The notes under the pieces: generated by a model
Seen by the model: only the letters and a program-made list of their open reading frames with translations
What the model was told of the DNA's origin: nothing
The model's database searches: none
DNA from: Thermoplasmata archaeon
Lineage (GTDB): Archaea > Thermoplasmatota > Thermoplasmata > SG8-5 > JAGLSY01
Assembly: GCA_023137005.1 (NCBI GenBank)
Contig: JAGLQE010000245.1
Location: 1 to 5,395 of the forward strand
Direction of reading: 5' to 3'
Length of the DNA: 5,395 bases
Program-made: the position numbers and the translations under genes
In this document: piece after piece, positions 1 to 5,395 of the stretch
Numbering within the stretch: the stretch's first letter is position 1
Layout: each line of letters opens with the position of its first letter

Positions 1-434
1 TAAGGGTTTCCTCCATCTTTCCACCAGGCTGTAAGATAATTACAAAATCCAAAGGCCTGGAAATGCTGAAACCCGGCCAGATACTGTTTTGCGTGGTAGC
101 CGAGAATTCATGCAATGAGCCAAATCGCCTTATGGCCGCCTCCATTGGTGTCGCGATCCCCAAGAACACCGAACATTATGGATATCTCAGCGAACATCAT
201 TCCTTCGGACAGAAGGATAAAGTGGCGGGAGATTATGCCGAGGACCTGGCAGCGGAAATGCTGGCTTCCACCTATGGAATAGCCTTTGATGTAGACACCA
301 GCTACAATGAGAAGAAGGATTTCTTCAAGATAGACGGCAGGATAGTCAATACAAGGAACATTACCGTATCCGCGGTATGCGACAAGGATGGATTGTGGAC
401 CACGGTCATCTCCGCGGCGGTCCTGATATTATGA
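1..434 (+). CDS. pdaD: Pyruvoyl-dependent arginine decarboxylase, 5'-truncated by window edge
   Basis: This enzyme converts arginine to agmatine plus CO2, the first step of archaeal polyamine synthesis. It uses a covalently bound pyruvoyl group instead of PLP. The reading frame is open from position 3, so the true start lies upstream; the ATG at 63 is internal. The first visible residues read RVSSIFPPGCK, matching the conserved self-cleavage site. Family knowledge puts cleavage between the two serines (codons 9-11 and 12-14), the second becoming the pyruvoyl group at the head of the large subunit. Further family signatures are NEPNRLMAASIGVAIP, GYLSEHHSFG (its Glu at 192-194 aligns with the catalytic Glu of the Methanocaldococcus jannaschii enzyme), GDYAEDLAAEML and a C-terminal KDGLWTTV. 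About 143 residues are visible and roughly 40-50 appear missing. These motifs fit the longer clade shared by bacteria and archaea better than the short M. jannaschii type. The stop is TGA. Identification is by recognition, without a database search. Confidence 0.93.
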   Translation, partial: RVSSIFPPGCKIITKSKGLEMLKPGQILFCVVAENSCNEPNRLMAASIGVAIPKNTEHYGYLSEHHSFGQKDKVAGDYAEDLAAEMLASTYGIAFDVDTSYNEKKDFFKIDGRIVNTRNITVSAVCDKDGLWTTVISAAVLIL

Positions 435-656
435 TCGATGCGCAGGGCTAAAGTAGTGCTGGGTGTGGATGAATGTAGGATAACGTCTCAAAGGATGAGG
501 ACACCCCCGTCCGTTGGACGAGGTTCGAGGGTTTCCAGTTGGTATTGTCACTCGCTAATACAATAATAATGGTACCCCGCCCGCCTGCTAATACATAGGA
601 ATATTTTAGACGGGGCATGTTCAAATAGTTAATGTTCCGCTATCATATGCTCTGTA
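435..656. other. Intergenic gap between convergent genes
   Basis: These 222 bases separate the 3' ends of the arginine decarboxylase gene and the zinc-ribbon DUF835-TPR gene, so they should hold the terminators of both. Visible structure: GGGTGT at 461-466 can pair with ACACCC at 501-506 around a 34-nt loop; CGTCC at 508-512 pairs perfectly with GGACG at 516-520 around a 3-nt loop; and CCCCG at 575-579 can pair with CGGGG at 611-615. On the minus strand the last is followed by a moderately T-rich stretch, so it could help terminate the minus operon. No long T run follows the 508-520 hairpin on the plus strand. I see no tRNA, C/D box RNA or convincing small protein gene here. Confidence 0.5.
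508..520. repeat. Short perfect inverted repeat (hairpin)
   Basis: Five perfect base pairs (CGTCC/GGACG) close a GTT loop. After one mismatch the stem could continue with two more C-G pairs (505-506 with 522-523). It begins 74 bp after the stop of the arginine decarboxylase gene. A role in 3'-end formation or RNA stability is possible, but there is no U-tract after it, so I do not call it a terminator. Confidence 0.4.
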
Positions 657-1982
657 TCAGCTCCTAAGAGTTCTGGATATGGCGAACTCCTTGTTCCTGA
701 GAGCTACTGGATGATATGGATTGATCTTTAGAACTTCTTCATAACACTGGATGGCCTCGTCGAACTTTCCTTCGGATTGTAAAAGCGCGGCCTTGTTCAG
801 CCATACACCGATGTCCATGCTGTCCAATCCCAGGGCCTTCTCATAACATTTGAGTGCTTCCTTATTATTGCCCAGAACCCTGTATGTTACTCCCATATTG
901 GACCATATGCCGGGGTCCTTCGGGCTTATGTCAAGGGCCTTCCTGTACCATTCAATGGCCTCATCGGTCTTTCCCAATGTTCTTAAGAGAATACCTTTAT
1001 TCGACATCAGATCTGCATCATTGGGATTGAGCTCCAGTGATTTGTCATAGCTTAGAAGTGCCTCACCCAGCAGACCCAATCTATGAAGTGAAACTCCCTT
1101 ATTGAACCATGCCCATGAATCATTGGGATTCTCTTCCAAAGCATTGTCAAAGCATTCCACTGCCTGCTCGCTCTTTCCCATCTTCTCCAATGCCACACCC
1201 CGGTTGAACCATGAATCATCGTCCGGCCTGCTATTGAAATCAAAAGCACCTTCGACCTGATAGGTCTTCTTCGGAGGTTCCTCGACCTTTACCTCTTCAA
1301 CTGGTTCTGGCTCTACTTCTGGAGGTTCTGGCTCACTCACCTCCACCTTGGTCTTCAGCTTGCCCGAGATCTTGGCCTCATGCCTGCTGGGAATGACCTT
1401 CTCATCGGATTCCAGAGAAGGTTTGTGATGTTCTGCTTTGAACTCATAACCGCAAATATCACACACTCCGATATCCGTGTGCCACATGGCCCCACATTCG
1501 GGACATTCCACCTTGTTTCCGGTCAACATTATGTTTCGCACATCCTTAATTTGATCGAACTTCCTGGCCAGTGCATTGGAGACCTCCTCGGTTATCGAGC
1601 TGGGGTTCAAAGGCACCAGGAGACTGGAATGATATTTTGCCGCAAATTTACCCAGATCTGTGAGGAATTTCTCAATAACCTCATAACCGTTCTCCAATAT
1701 TAGATATTCGACCTCGTCTATCAATATCACGCACTCGTCATGTTCCTTAATGAACTTCTTGAGGTTCTTCAGAGCTTCCCCCGTAAGCGCTTTTTGATCA
1801 TCCGGATCAGATAACCAAATGAACTCCGCATTCTTAAGGTTATACTCTTTCTTGATCTTGCGTGGTAATTTCGTGGTCAGGCAGATGCACGGAACTCCAT
1901 GCTTATCAAATTCTGCAAATAGTTCGAATGTGAAATTGGTCTTGGCCTCGTAAATTAAATGATTTTTACCTCTCTCTATCAT
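657..1982 (-). CDS. DUF835 - zinc ribbon - TPR protein
   Basis: This predicted cytoplasmic protein of 441 residues has no signal peptide or membrane segment. Residues 5-150 form a DUF835 domain: GKNHLIYEAKT, a GVPCICLTTKLPRKIKKEYNL stretch, EFIWLSD, and a Walker B-like VILIDEVEYLI at 85-95. A Walker A motif is not visible, so the domain looks like a degenerate RecA/KaiC-type core. A zinc ribbon follows with Cys160, Cys163, Cys174 and Cys177 (CPEC and CDIC pairs). Residues 210-240 are a Pro/Glu/Val-rich linker. Residues 255-424 hold five 34-residue TPRs with the usual W-N-G-A-Y-A-P pattern, a protein-binding solenoid. The ATG start has a good SD (GGGGGAG, 5-nt spacer) and matches the start of its upstream paralogue, which ends only 24 bp before it, so they form an operon. 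The molecular function is unknown; a scaffold or signalling adaptor is the best inference. Confidence 0.88.
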   Translation of the reverse strand: MIERGKNHLIYEAKTNFTFELFAEFDKHGVPCICLTTKLPRKIKKEYNLKNAEFIWLSDPDDQKALTGEALKNLKKFIKEHDECVILIDEVEYLILENGYEVIEKFLTDLGKFAAKYHSSLLVPLNPSSITEEVSNALARKFDQIKDVRNIMLTGNKVECPECGAMWHTDIGVCDICGYEFKAEHHKPSLESDEKVIPSRHEAKISGKLKTKVEVSEPEPPEVEPEPVEEVKVEEPPKKTYQVEGAFDFNSRPDDDSWFNRGVALEKMGKSEQAVECFDNALEENPNDSWAWFNKGVSLHRLGLLGEALLSYDKSLELNPNDADLMSNKGILLRTLGKTDEAIEWYRKALDISPKDPGIWSNMGVTYRVLGNNKEALKCYEKALGLDSMDIGVWLNKAALLQSEGKFDEAIQCYEEVLKINPYHPVALRNKEFAISRTLRS

Positions 1983-1987
1983 TTCTT

Positions 1988-1994
1988 CTCCCCC
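1988..1994 (-). promoter_or_regulatory. Ribosome binding site of the downstream DUF835-TPR gene
   Basis: On the minus strand the sequence reads GGGGGAG, then AAGAA, then ATG. This purine-rich SD-like site in the 24-bp gap between the two paralogues supports both the ATG at 1982 and separate translation initiation within one transcript. Confidence 0.6.
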
Positions 1995-2006
1995 TGTTCT
2001 GTATTA

Positions 2007-3755
2007 TTAGATCTGACCTCTTCTCTCCAACTCTTTTACCGCTATATCTCGATTCTTGGCAGCCAGTCTTCTGCCCGGGTCCAGCTGCATGGCCTTATCA
2101 TAGCATTCTATGGCCTCTTGGAGTAATCCCATACTCCCCAGGACAACACCTTTATTGCTCCATACACCCGCATCCCTTGGGTTTATCGCCAGGGCCTTGT
2201 CATAGGCCTCTATAGCCTCCTTGATCCTTCCGGAGCTTCTCAAGGCAATGCCCATATTGCTCCAGATACTGGAATCCGCGGGATTCACCCGCAATCCCTG
2301 TTGATAGGAATCTATGGCATCATCTGTTCTTCCAAGAGATCTCAGGGCTATTCCCCTGTTCCCCCAAACCTCACTGTCATTGGGATTCACCTGGATCACC
2401 ATCTCATAGCAATCAAGGGCTTCCTCTATGCGGCCCAGCATCTGCAATACCACGCCTTTGTTAAATAGGGATTCCGAGTGGGATGGGTCTATGGCCAGTG
2501 CACCATCATAGAACTTGATAGCATCTTCGAACTTCCTCTGCCTTCCTGCCGCAATACCCATATTGAACTTCTCGCTCACCTGATTTTTCTCTGTCGGAGA
2601 CAGGCGGCGCTTTACGAGCTTGCCTTTCATGTGCTTTTCCAGAGCACCATTGATATCCATTGAAAGAGAGTCCAAATGCTTCCTGGTTCCTCTTAATTTA
2701 CTCACATCACCATCATAATCGCCCAAGACATTGGTGTACTGTTTTTCCACCCCGCCTATGTTCTTCCTGAGGGCTTCCTTGATCTCGCCCATGGCCTTGT
2801 GAATGTATTCCTCAACCTTTCCAGAGAATATCAAGGCCACTGAAACATACTCGCCGTCAGCTATCAGGATGATATAGCCCTTGACATCTATACGGCTGAA
2901 GTCCGAGGCTTCTCCTGAGGCGAATGAATTGTTTATGAAGTCCAGAATTGCCTGGAACATTCCGCCAATGAGGTCTGGATCAATGAGGTCCTGGTCTCGC
3001 CAGGTCCTCCTCTGAATTAGAGTTCCAGTGCTCCTATGGATAAGATAAATATCCTCAATTTCAAGGTCTGGCAGATCATCATCAGCTTCCATATCTGGTG
3101 TTTCCATGTCCAGAGGAGCGTCTATCCGCAGGCCTTGTGGCGTTGCTGCCACAGGCTGTGGTGATGTATATTGAGCTGGAGATGGAGCAGTGGGCTGAGG
3201 AGATGGTGCGGGCGCGACAGGTTGCGGGGTTGGCTGGGGGGCAGGCTCTGGTTGTGCAGGTTTGCCCAGAATCTCTTCCACACTCCCCACCTTATCAAAA
3301 TCCCTTGAGAGAGTGGTCACGGTCTCCTTATTGAAGGAAGAGGGATTGAGAGAAACTATCATCGTTCCCCCATTCATGGAGGCCAGGTCATTGGTCCTCT
3401 TGATGAACTTCCTGACCTTGTCATATTCATTCTCAAGTGTGAGGTATGCGAAGCCATCCAGCAATAATATGGACTCTTCATGCGCTTTCAGGAACTTGTT
3501 TATCACCCTTGTGATCTCAAAATCCAATCTCGTTGGAACCAGCGTATCGGGCTCACTGCTGGAATCAGAAAGCCAGTATATCTTGGCTTCTTCAGAAAGG
3601 TTGTATAGCTTCTTCAATTTTTTTGGATACAGGGTTGTGATACAGAGGCCAGGTATCCCTGATTTAACCACTTCATCGAATATTTTGAATGTTTGGTCTG
3701 TCTTCTCCTCGTAAATAAGATAGTTCAATCCAGTGTCGATAGTCGTTTGCCTCAC
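2007..3755 (-). CDS. DUF835 - roadblock/longin-like - TPR protein
   Basis: This 582-residue predicted cytoplasmic protein is the first gene of the minus operon. Residues 8-165 are a DUF835 domain (GLNYLIYEEKT, GIPGLCITTLYPKKLKKLYNL segment, IYWLSD, Walker B-like SILLLDGFAYL at 95-105, SLNPSSF); no Walker A motif is visible. Residues 167-208 are a Pro/Gln/Ala-rich flexible linker, followed by an acidic patch (about 216-234). Residues 235-340 look like a roadblock/longin-type alpha/beta domain (IYLIHRSTGTLI, then a helix DPDLIGGMFQAILDFINNSF, then paired strands KGYIILIADGEYVSVALIFSG). Residues 340-390 are charged and probably helical. Residues 392-561 hold five TPRs of 34 residues each. The start is GTG at 3755; an in-frame stop lies just upstream (3771-3773), and the paralogue begins at the equivalent place. 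Roadblock/longin folds commonly bind small GTPases, so a GTPase-linked scaffold is possible, but this is inference. Confidence 0.87.
   Translation of the reverse strand: MRQTTIDTGLNYLIYEEKTDQTFKIFDEVVKSGIPGLCITTLYPKKLKKLYNLSEEAKIYWLSDSSSEPDTLVPTRLDFEITRVINKFLKAHEESILLLDGFAYLTLENEYDKVRKFIKRTNDLASMNGGTMIVSLNPSSFNKETVTTLSRDFDKVGSVEEILGKPAQPEPAPQPTPQPVAPAPSPQPTAPSPAQYTSPQPVAATPQGLRIDAPLDMETPDMEADDDLPDLEIEDIYLIHRSTGTLIQRRTWRDQDLIDPDLIGGMFQAILDFINNSFASGEASDFSRIDVKGYIILIADGEYVSVALIFSGKVEEYIHKAMGEIKEALRKNIGGVEKQYTNVLGDYDGDVSKLRGTRKHLDSLSMDINGALEKHMKGKLVKRRLSPTEKNQVSEKFNMGIAAGRQRKFEDAIKFYDGALAIDPSHSESLFNKGVVLQMLGRIEEALDCYEMVIQVNPNDSEVWGNRGIALRSLGRTDDAIDSYQQGLRVNPADSSIWSNMGIALRSSGRIKEAIEAYDKALAINPRDAGVWSNKGVVLGSMGLLQEAIECYDKAMQLDPGRRLAAKNRDIAVKELERRGQI
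3132..3257 (-). repeat. Pro/Gln/Ala-rich low-complexity linker coding region
   Basis: This stretch encodes residues 167-208 of the upstream DUF835-TPR protein, made of repeated PQP, PAP and PSP units. It separates the DUF835 domain from the roadblock/longin-like domain and is expected to be disordered. The paralogue has a different, Pro/Glu/Val-rich linker, so the spacers are not conserved between copies. Confidence 0.7.
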
Positions 3756-3805
3756 CCCTGAGTCAAATATTTAATGAGCTATTATGCAGAAGTAATATGG
3801 CTAAT

Positions 3806-3820
3806 CTATTAAATCCTTTT
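3806..3820 (-). promoter_or_regulatory. Candidate archaeal BRE/TATA promoter for the DUF835-TPR operon
   Basis: Read on the minus strand, a purine-rich AAAAGGA (BRE-like) leads into TTTAATAG (TATA-like). Transcription would be expected to start about 25 nt downstream, near 3785, giving a leader of roughly 30 nt before the GTG at 3755. The region is AT-rich and other TATA-like words occur, so the exact element is uncertain. Confidence 0.38.
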
Positions 3821-3850
3821 TGATGTGAGGATATGTGTAATTTTCCATAA

Positions 3851-3864
3851 TATATAATATATAA
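3851..3864 (+). promoter_or_regulatory. AT-rich TATA-like element in the divergent promoter region
   Basis: A near-palindromic TATATAATATATAA stretch lies in the 174-bp gap between the divergent operons. It could serve the plus operon with a leader of about 45 nt. Being almost symmetric, it could also work towards the minus operon or bind a regulator. Confidence 0.35.
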
Positions 3865-3876
3865 TTGAACTATTCT

Positions 3877-3894
3877 GGGGAAATCATATATAAC
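3877..3894 (+). promoter_or_regulatory. Candidate BRE/TATA promoter of the exported-protein operon
   Basis: GGGGAAATC (BRE-like) is followed by ATATATAAC (TATA box-like). The usual archaeal spacing of about 25 nt puts the transcript start near 3910-3915, just before the SD and about 15-20 nt before the GTG start at 3930. This is the better placed of the two plus-strand TATA-like elements. Confidence 0.42.
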
Positions 3895-3915
3895 ATGTTT
3901 TTATAATTACTGACC

Positions 3916-3920
3916 AGGAG
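3916..3920 (+). promoter_or_regulatory. Ribosome binding site deciding a GTG start
   Basis: AGGAG lies nine bases before the GTG at 3930. It supports this non-ATG start, which is needed to include the charged N-terminal region ahead of the hydrophobic signal segment. The next in-frame ATG falls inside that segment and has no SD. Confidence 0.6.
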
Positions 3921-3929
3921 TCTAAAGCA

Positions 3930-5231
3930 GTGCCATCTGATAACGAACAACCCAGATTTAAAACGATTCGTGTTTTTCTTATAATATCATTTATGGCCAT
4001 TATCATCCTATTATCTGGATTGGCAGTATCAACGGTCTCAGCAGAACTGAAGCGCGGTGTGACCTCTGAAGAGAGGTATGAATCATTGCCCTTCAATCCC
4101 GGATGCCTTATCATCCCAATGGACGAGAAGCAGAACGATAGATTACTTGCCTTCGGGATGCTACACACCCTACTCAGGAATGATACCATATGCTATAGGC
4201 TCATTGGGCCACCAGCTGCCTTTGTCAAGACCGAAGAGTATGCGAATGGTAGCAACTACTCTGGCGGACCCATGGTGATCATCGAGTATAATATCACCTT
4301 GATGGACGAGCTCATGGATATCTACAGCAATGTCACTGTGCATACGGTATCCGATGTCTTTGTCTGGCACAAGGTCTACAAGATAGAGGAGCCGACCAAG
4401 ATCCTTATTGTCGGGAGAGAGGGAGAGGACTACCAGGAAAGTCTATCATCCTACCTATTGAGCAAAATGGGCATCCCATACGAGAAAAAACAGATCTGGC
4501 ATATCAAACCTGAAGTAGATTTCATGGACAATGACCTCATAGTCATAGAAGATCCTGGAGCCAATGGACAGATGAGACAATGGATGAGGGAGGGCATCAG
4601 GTCATCGGTAGCCAGTGGTCGTAATTTCATTTTTGTTGGGAAGGCTATCAAAGATCTCCCGAGCATCTTTCCATTCTCCGTCAGCCTATACCAAGTAAAT
4701 GATAATATCAAATTCCAAGCTACCTTTGAAAATGTTGGAGATTCGACATCCCAGTATTATGGATCTAGTATATTGAATGTCACGACCAGCAATTGGGTGG
4801 CTACTACACCCGCCTTCGAGGAGATGAGACCATTACTCTATGCAGAAGGATTTGATGCCCAGATATTGTTCGCATCCTATTTCAGGTTCGGAGACGGTAG
4901 TGTGGAGATATTCTCCTTCGACCCCGAGGAACAGGTGGGAGAGATGTTCGAGCTGGCCTCCATATTCTTGGGAAACAGATTTGTACAGGCGCCACCTGCA
5001 CCATTGAAACCACCTTTACCTATGGCTCCATCCGGGATGCCGATGCCCGCGCCCTCACTTCCACCACCACCTCCACCTCCACCGCCTCCACCCCCCAGTG
5101 TGCCAATGGCCACAGCCATTCCAGCTCAGTACCTGTTTGCGGGATTCGCAGGTCTAGCACTGGGAGACAGAATAAAATCAAGAACCAAGCCGAAGGTCGC
5201 CGTCAGGCAGAAGATCAAAGTCAGCACATGA
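3930..5231 (+). CDS. Exported, C-terminally anchored surface protein with polyproline stalk
   Basis: I do not recognise a named family for this 433-residue protein. Residues 1-38 look like a signal peptide: basic FKTIR, a hydrophobic stretch at about 15-36, and a possible VSA|EL cleavage site. Six N-glycosylation sequons (Asn84, 106, 109, 121, 134, 283) agree with an extracytoplasmic archaeal protein. Residues 157-245 look like a Rossmann or class I glutamine amidotransferase/ThuA-like fold: TKILIVGREG, then a helix, NDLIVIEDPG, a helix QMRQWMREGI, then GRNFIFVGK. No catalytic triad is evident. Residues 354-395 are Pro-rich with 12 consecutive prolines (378-389), probably a wall-spanning stalk. 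A short hydrophobic segment at about 396-412, followed by a basic tail (DRIKSRTKPK), suggests a membrane anchor. The gene starts with GTG after an AGGAG site and is followed 9 bp later by another signal-peptide gene. It may act as a surface receptor or adhesin-like protein; this is inference. Confidence 0.85.
   Translation: MPSDNEQPRFKTIRVFLIISFMAIIILLSGLAVSTVSAELKRGVTSEERYESLPFNPGCLIIPMDEKQNDRLLAFGMLHTLLRNDTICYRLIGPPAAFVKTEEYANGSNYSGGPMVIIEYNITLMDELMDIYSNVTVHTVSDVFVWHKVYKIEEPTKILIVGREGEDYQESLSSYLLSKMGIPYEKKQIWHIKPEVDFMDNDLIVIEDPGANGQMRQWMREGIRSSVASGRNFIFVGKAIKDLPSIFPFSVSLYQVNDNIKFQATFENVGDSTSQYYGSSILNVTTSNWVATTPAFEEMRPLLYAEGFDAQILFASYFRFGDGSVEIFSFDPEEQVGEMFELASIFLGNRFVQAPPAPLKPPLPMAPSGMPMPAPSLPPPPPPPPPPPPSVPMATAIPAQYLFAGFAGLALGDRIKSRTKPKVAVRQKIKVST
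5061..5096 (+). repeat. Polyproline-coding tract (12 Pro codons)
   Basis: Twelve consecutive proline codons, mixed CCA, CCT, CCG and CCC, encode residues 378-389 of the exported protein. Mixed codon use argues for selection on the peptide rather than recent triplet slippage. Runs of proline are known to stall ribosomes and to need aIF5A for efficient translation. In the protein the tract should form a stiff polyproline II rod next to the C-terminal anchor. Confidence 0.85.
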
Positions 5232-5234
5232 GGA
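5230..5234 (+). promoter_or_regulatory. Ribosome binding site of the last gene
   Basis: GAGGA overlaps the TGA stop of the preceding gene and lies six bases before the ATG at 5241. Stop and SD overlap in this way, so the two genes are probably translated from one transcript, perhaps with coupling. Confidence 0.55.
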
Positions 5235-5240
5235 TTTAAA

Positions 5241-5395
5241 ATGAACATCATAAGGAATATCGGGATCGCGCTCGTGCTATTCGCCGTACTCAGCACTGCA
5301 TTCAGCACTGTTACCAGCTATGAAGATGAGCCATTGGATAAAGAGGGGACACGACAGATCATAGGCTGGCAACATGCGAGTTTCGAGGAAAATCT
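5241..5395 (+). CDS. Exported protein of unknown function, 3'-truncated by window end
   Basis: The frame starts at ATG 5241 and stays open to the window end, giving 51 full codons. The N-terminus is a clear signal peptide: MNIIRN, a hydrophobic core IGIALVLFAVLSTAF, then a polar region before a charged mature start (YEDEPLDKEGTR). The likely cleavage lies around residues 22-27. Only about 25 residues of the mature protein are visible, too few to assign a family. It starts 9 bp after the polyproline surface protein gene and has its own SD, so the two are very likely co-transcribed and probably act together in or outside the membrane. It is too short here to judge total length or anchoring. Confidence 0.8.
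   Translation, partial: MNIIRNIGIALVLFAVLSTAFSTVTSYEDEPLDKEGTRQIIGWQHASFEEN

Noticed and set aside
522..528. GGTTCGA word resembling a tRNA T-loop/B box
   Set aside because: The flanking bases do not form a five-pair T stem, and no acceptor, D or anticodon arm can be drawn around it.
438..566. Open frame of 42 codons (starting MRRAKVVLGV) in the gap after the arginine decarboxylase gene
   Set aside because: There is no clear SD, the start lies 4 bp past the previous stop, the composition is Arg/Ser-rich without domain signal, and the DNA is occupied by inverted repeats. It is not supported as a gene.
711..2582. Repeated DNA every 102 bp in two blocks (711-1220 and 2073-2582), considered as a CRISPR or satellite
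   Set aside because: The period equals 34 codons and matches TPR units in frame. The similarity is at protein level, with no identical repeats or spacers.
3262..3714. Plus-strand open frame of 150 codons opposite the first DUF835 domain
   Set aside because: It lies wholly antisense to a strongly supported domain, has no SD, and its translation has no recognisable motif.
4877..5119. Minus-strand open frame encoding a glycine run
   Set aside because: It is the antisense of the proline codon run in the exported-protein gene. It has no SD and no independent support.

Overview
The window looks archaeal, most likely from a Thermoplasmata-related euryarchaeon of moderate GC content. This rests on two genes with an N-terminal DUF835 domain (a family typical of Thermococci and Thermoplasmata), TATA/BRE-like promoter elements, a pyruvoyl-dependent arginine decarboxylase, and exported proteins rich in N-glycosylation sequons. 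There is no rRNA or other phylogenetic marker, so the placement is an inference.

Layout. (1) Positions 1-434, plus strand: the 3' part of a pyruvoyl-dependent arginine decarboxylase gene (agmatine and polyamine synthesis). It is cut by the window edge just upstream of the self-cleavage Ser-Ser. (2) Positions 435-656: a 222-bp gap between convergent genes, with a few modest inverted repeats and no convincing gene. (3) Positions 657-3755, minus strand: a two-gene operon of tandem paralogues. Each has an N-terminal DUF835 domain and five C-terminal TPRs, but different central modules. The upstream gene (2007-3755) carries a Pro-rich linker and a roadblock/longin-like alpha/beta domain; the downstream gene (657-1982) carries a four-cysteine zinc ribbon and a Pro/Glu/Val linker. 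(4) Positions 3756-3929: an AT-rich divergent promoter region. (5) Positions 3930-5395, plus strand: an operon of exported proteins. The first has a signal peptide, a Rossmann/GATase-like core, a run of 12 prolines and a C-terminal hydrophobic anchor. The second starts 9 bp later with a signal peptide and is cut by the window end.

The most interesting part is the divergent arrangement of two cytoplasmic DUF835-TPR scaffold proteins and an envelope-protein operon. The DUF835 domains resemble the KaiC/RecA-like core but show no Walker A motif. Together with the roadblock/longin-like module and the TPR arrays, this suggests protein-protein scaffolding or signalling, possibly around a small GTPase. 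No function is proven, and a link between the two operons is only inferred from their shared upstream region.
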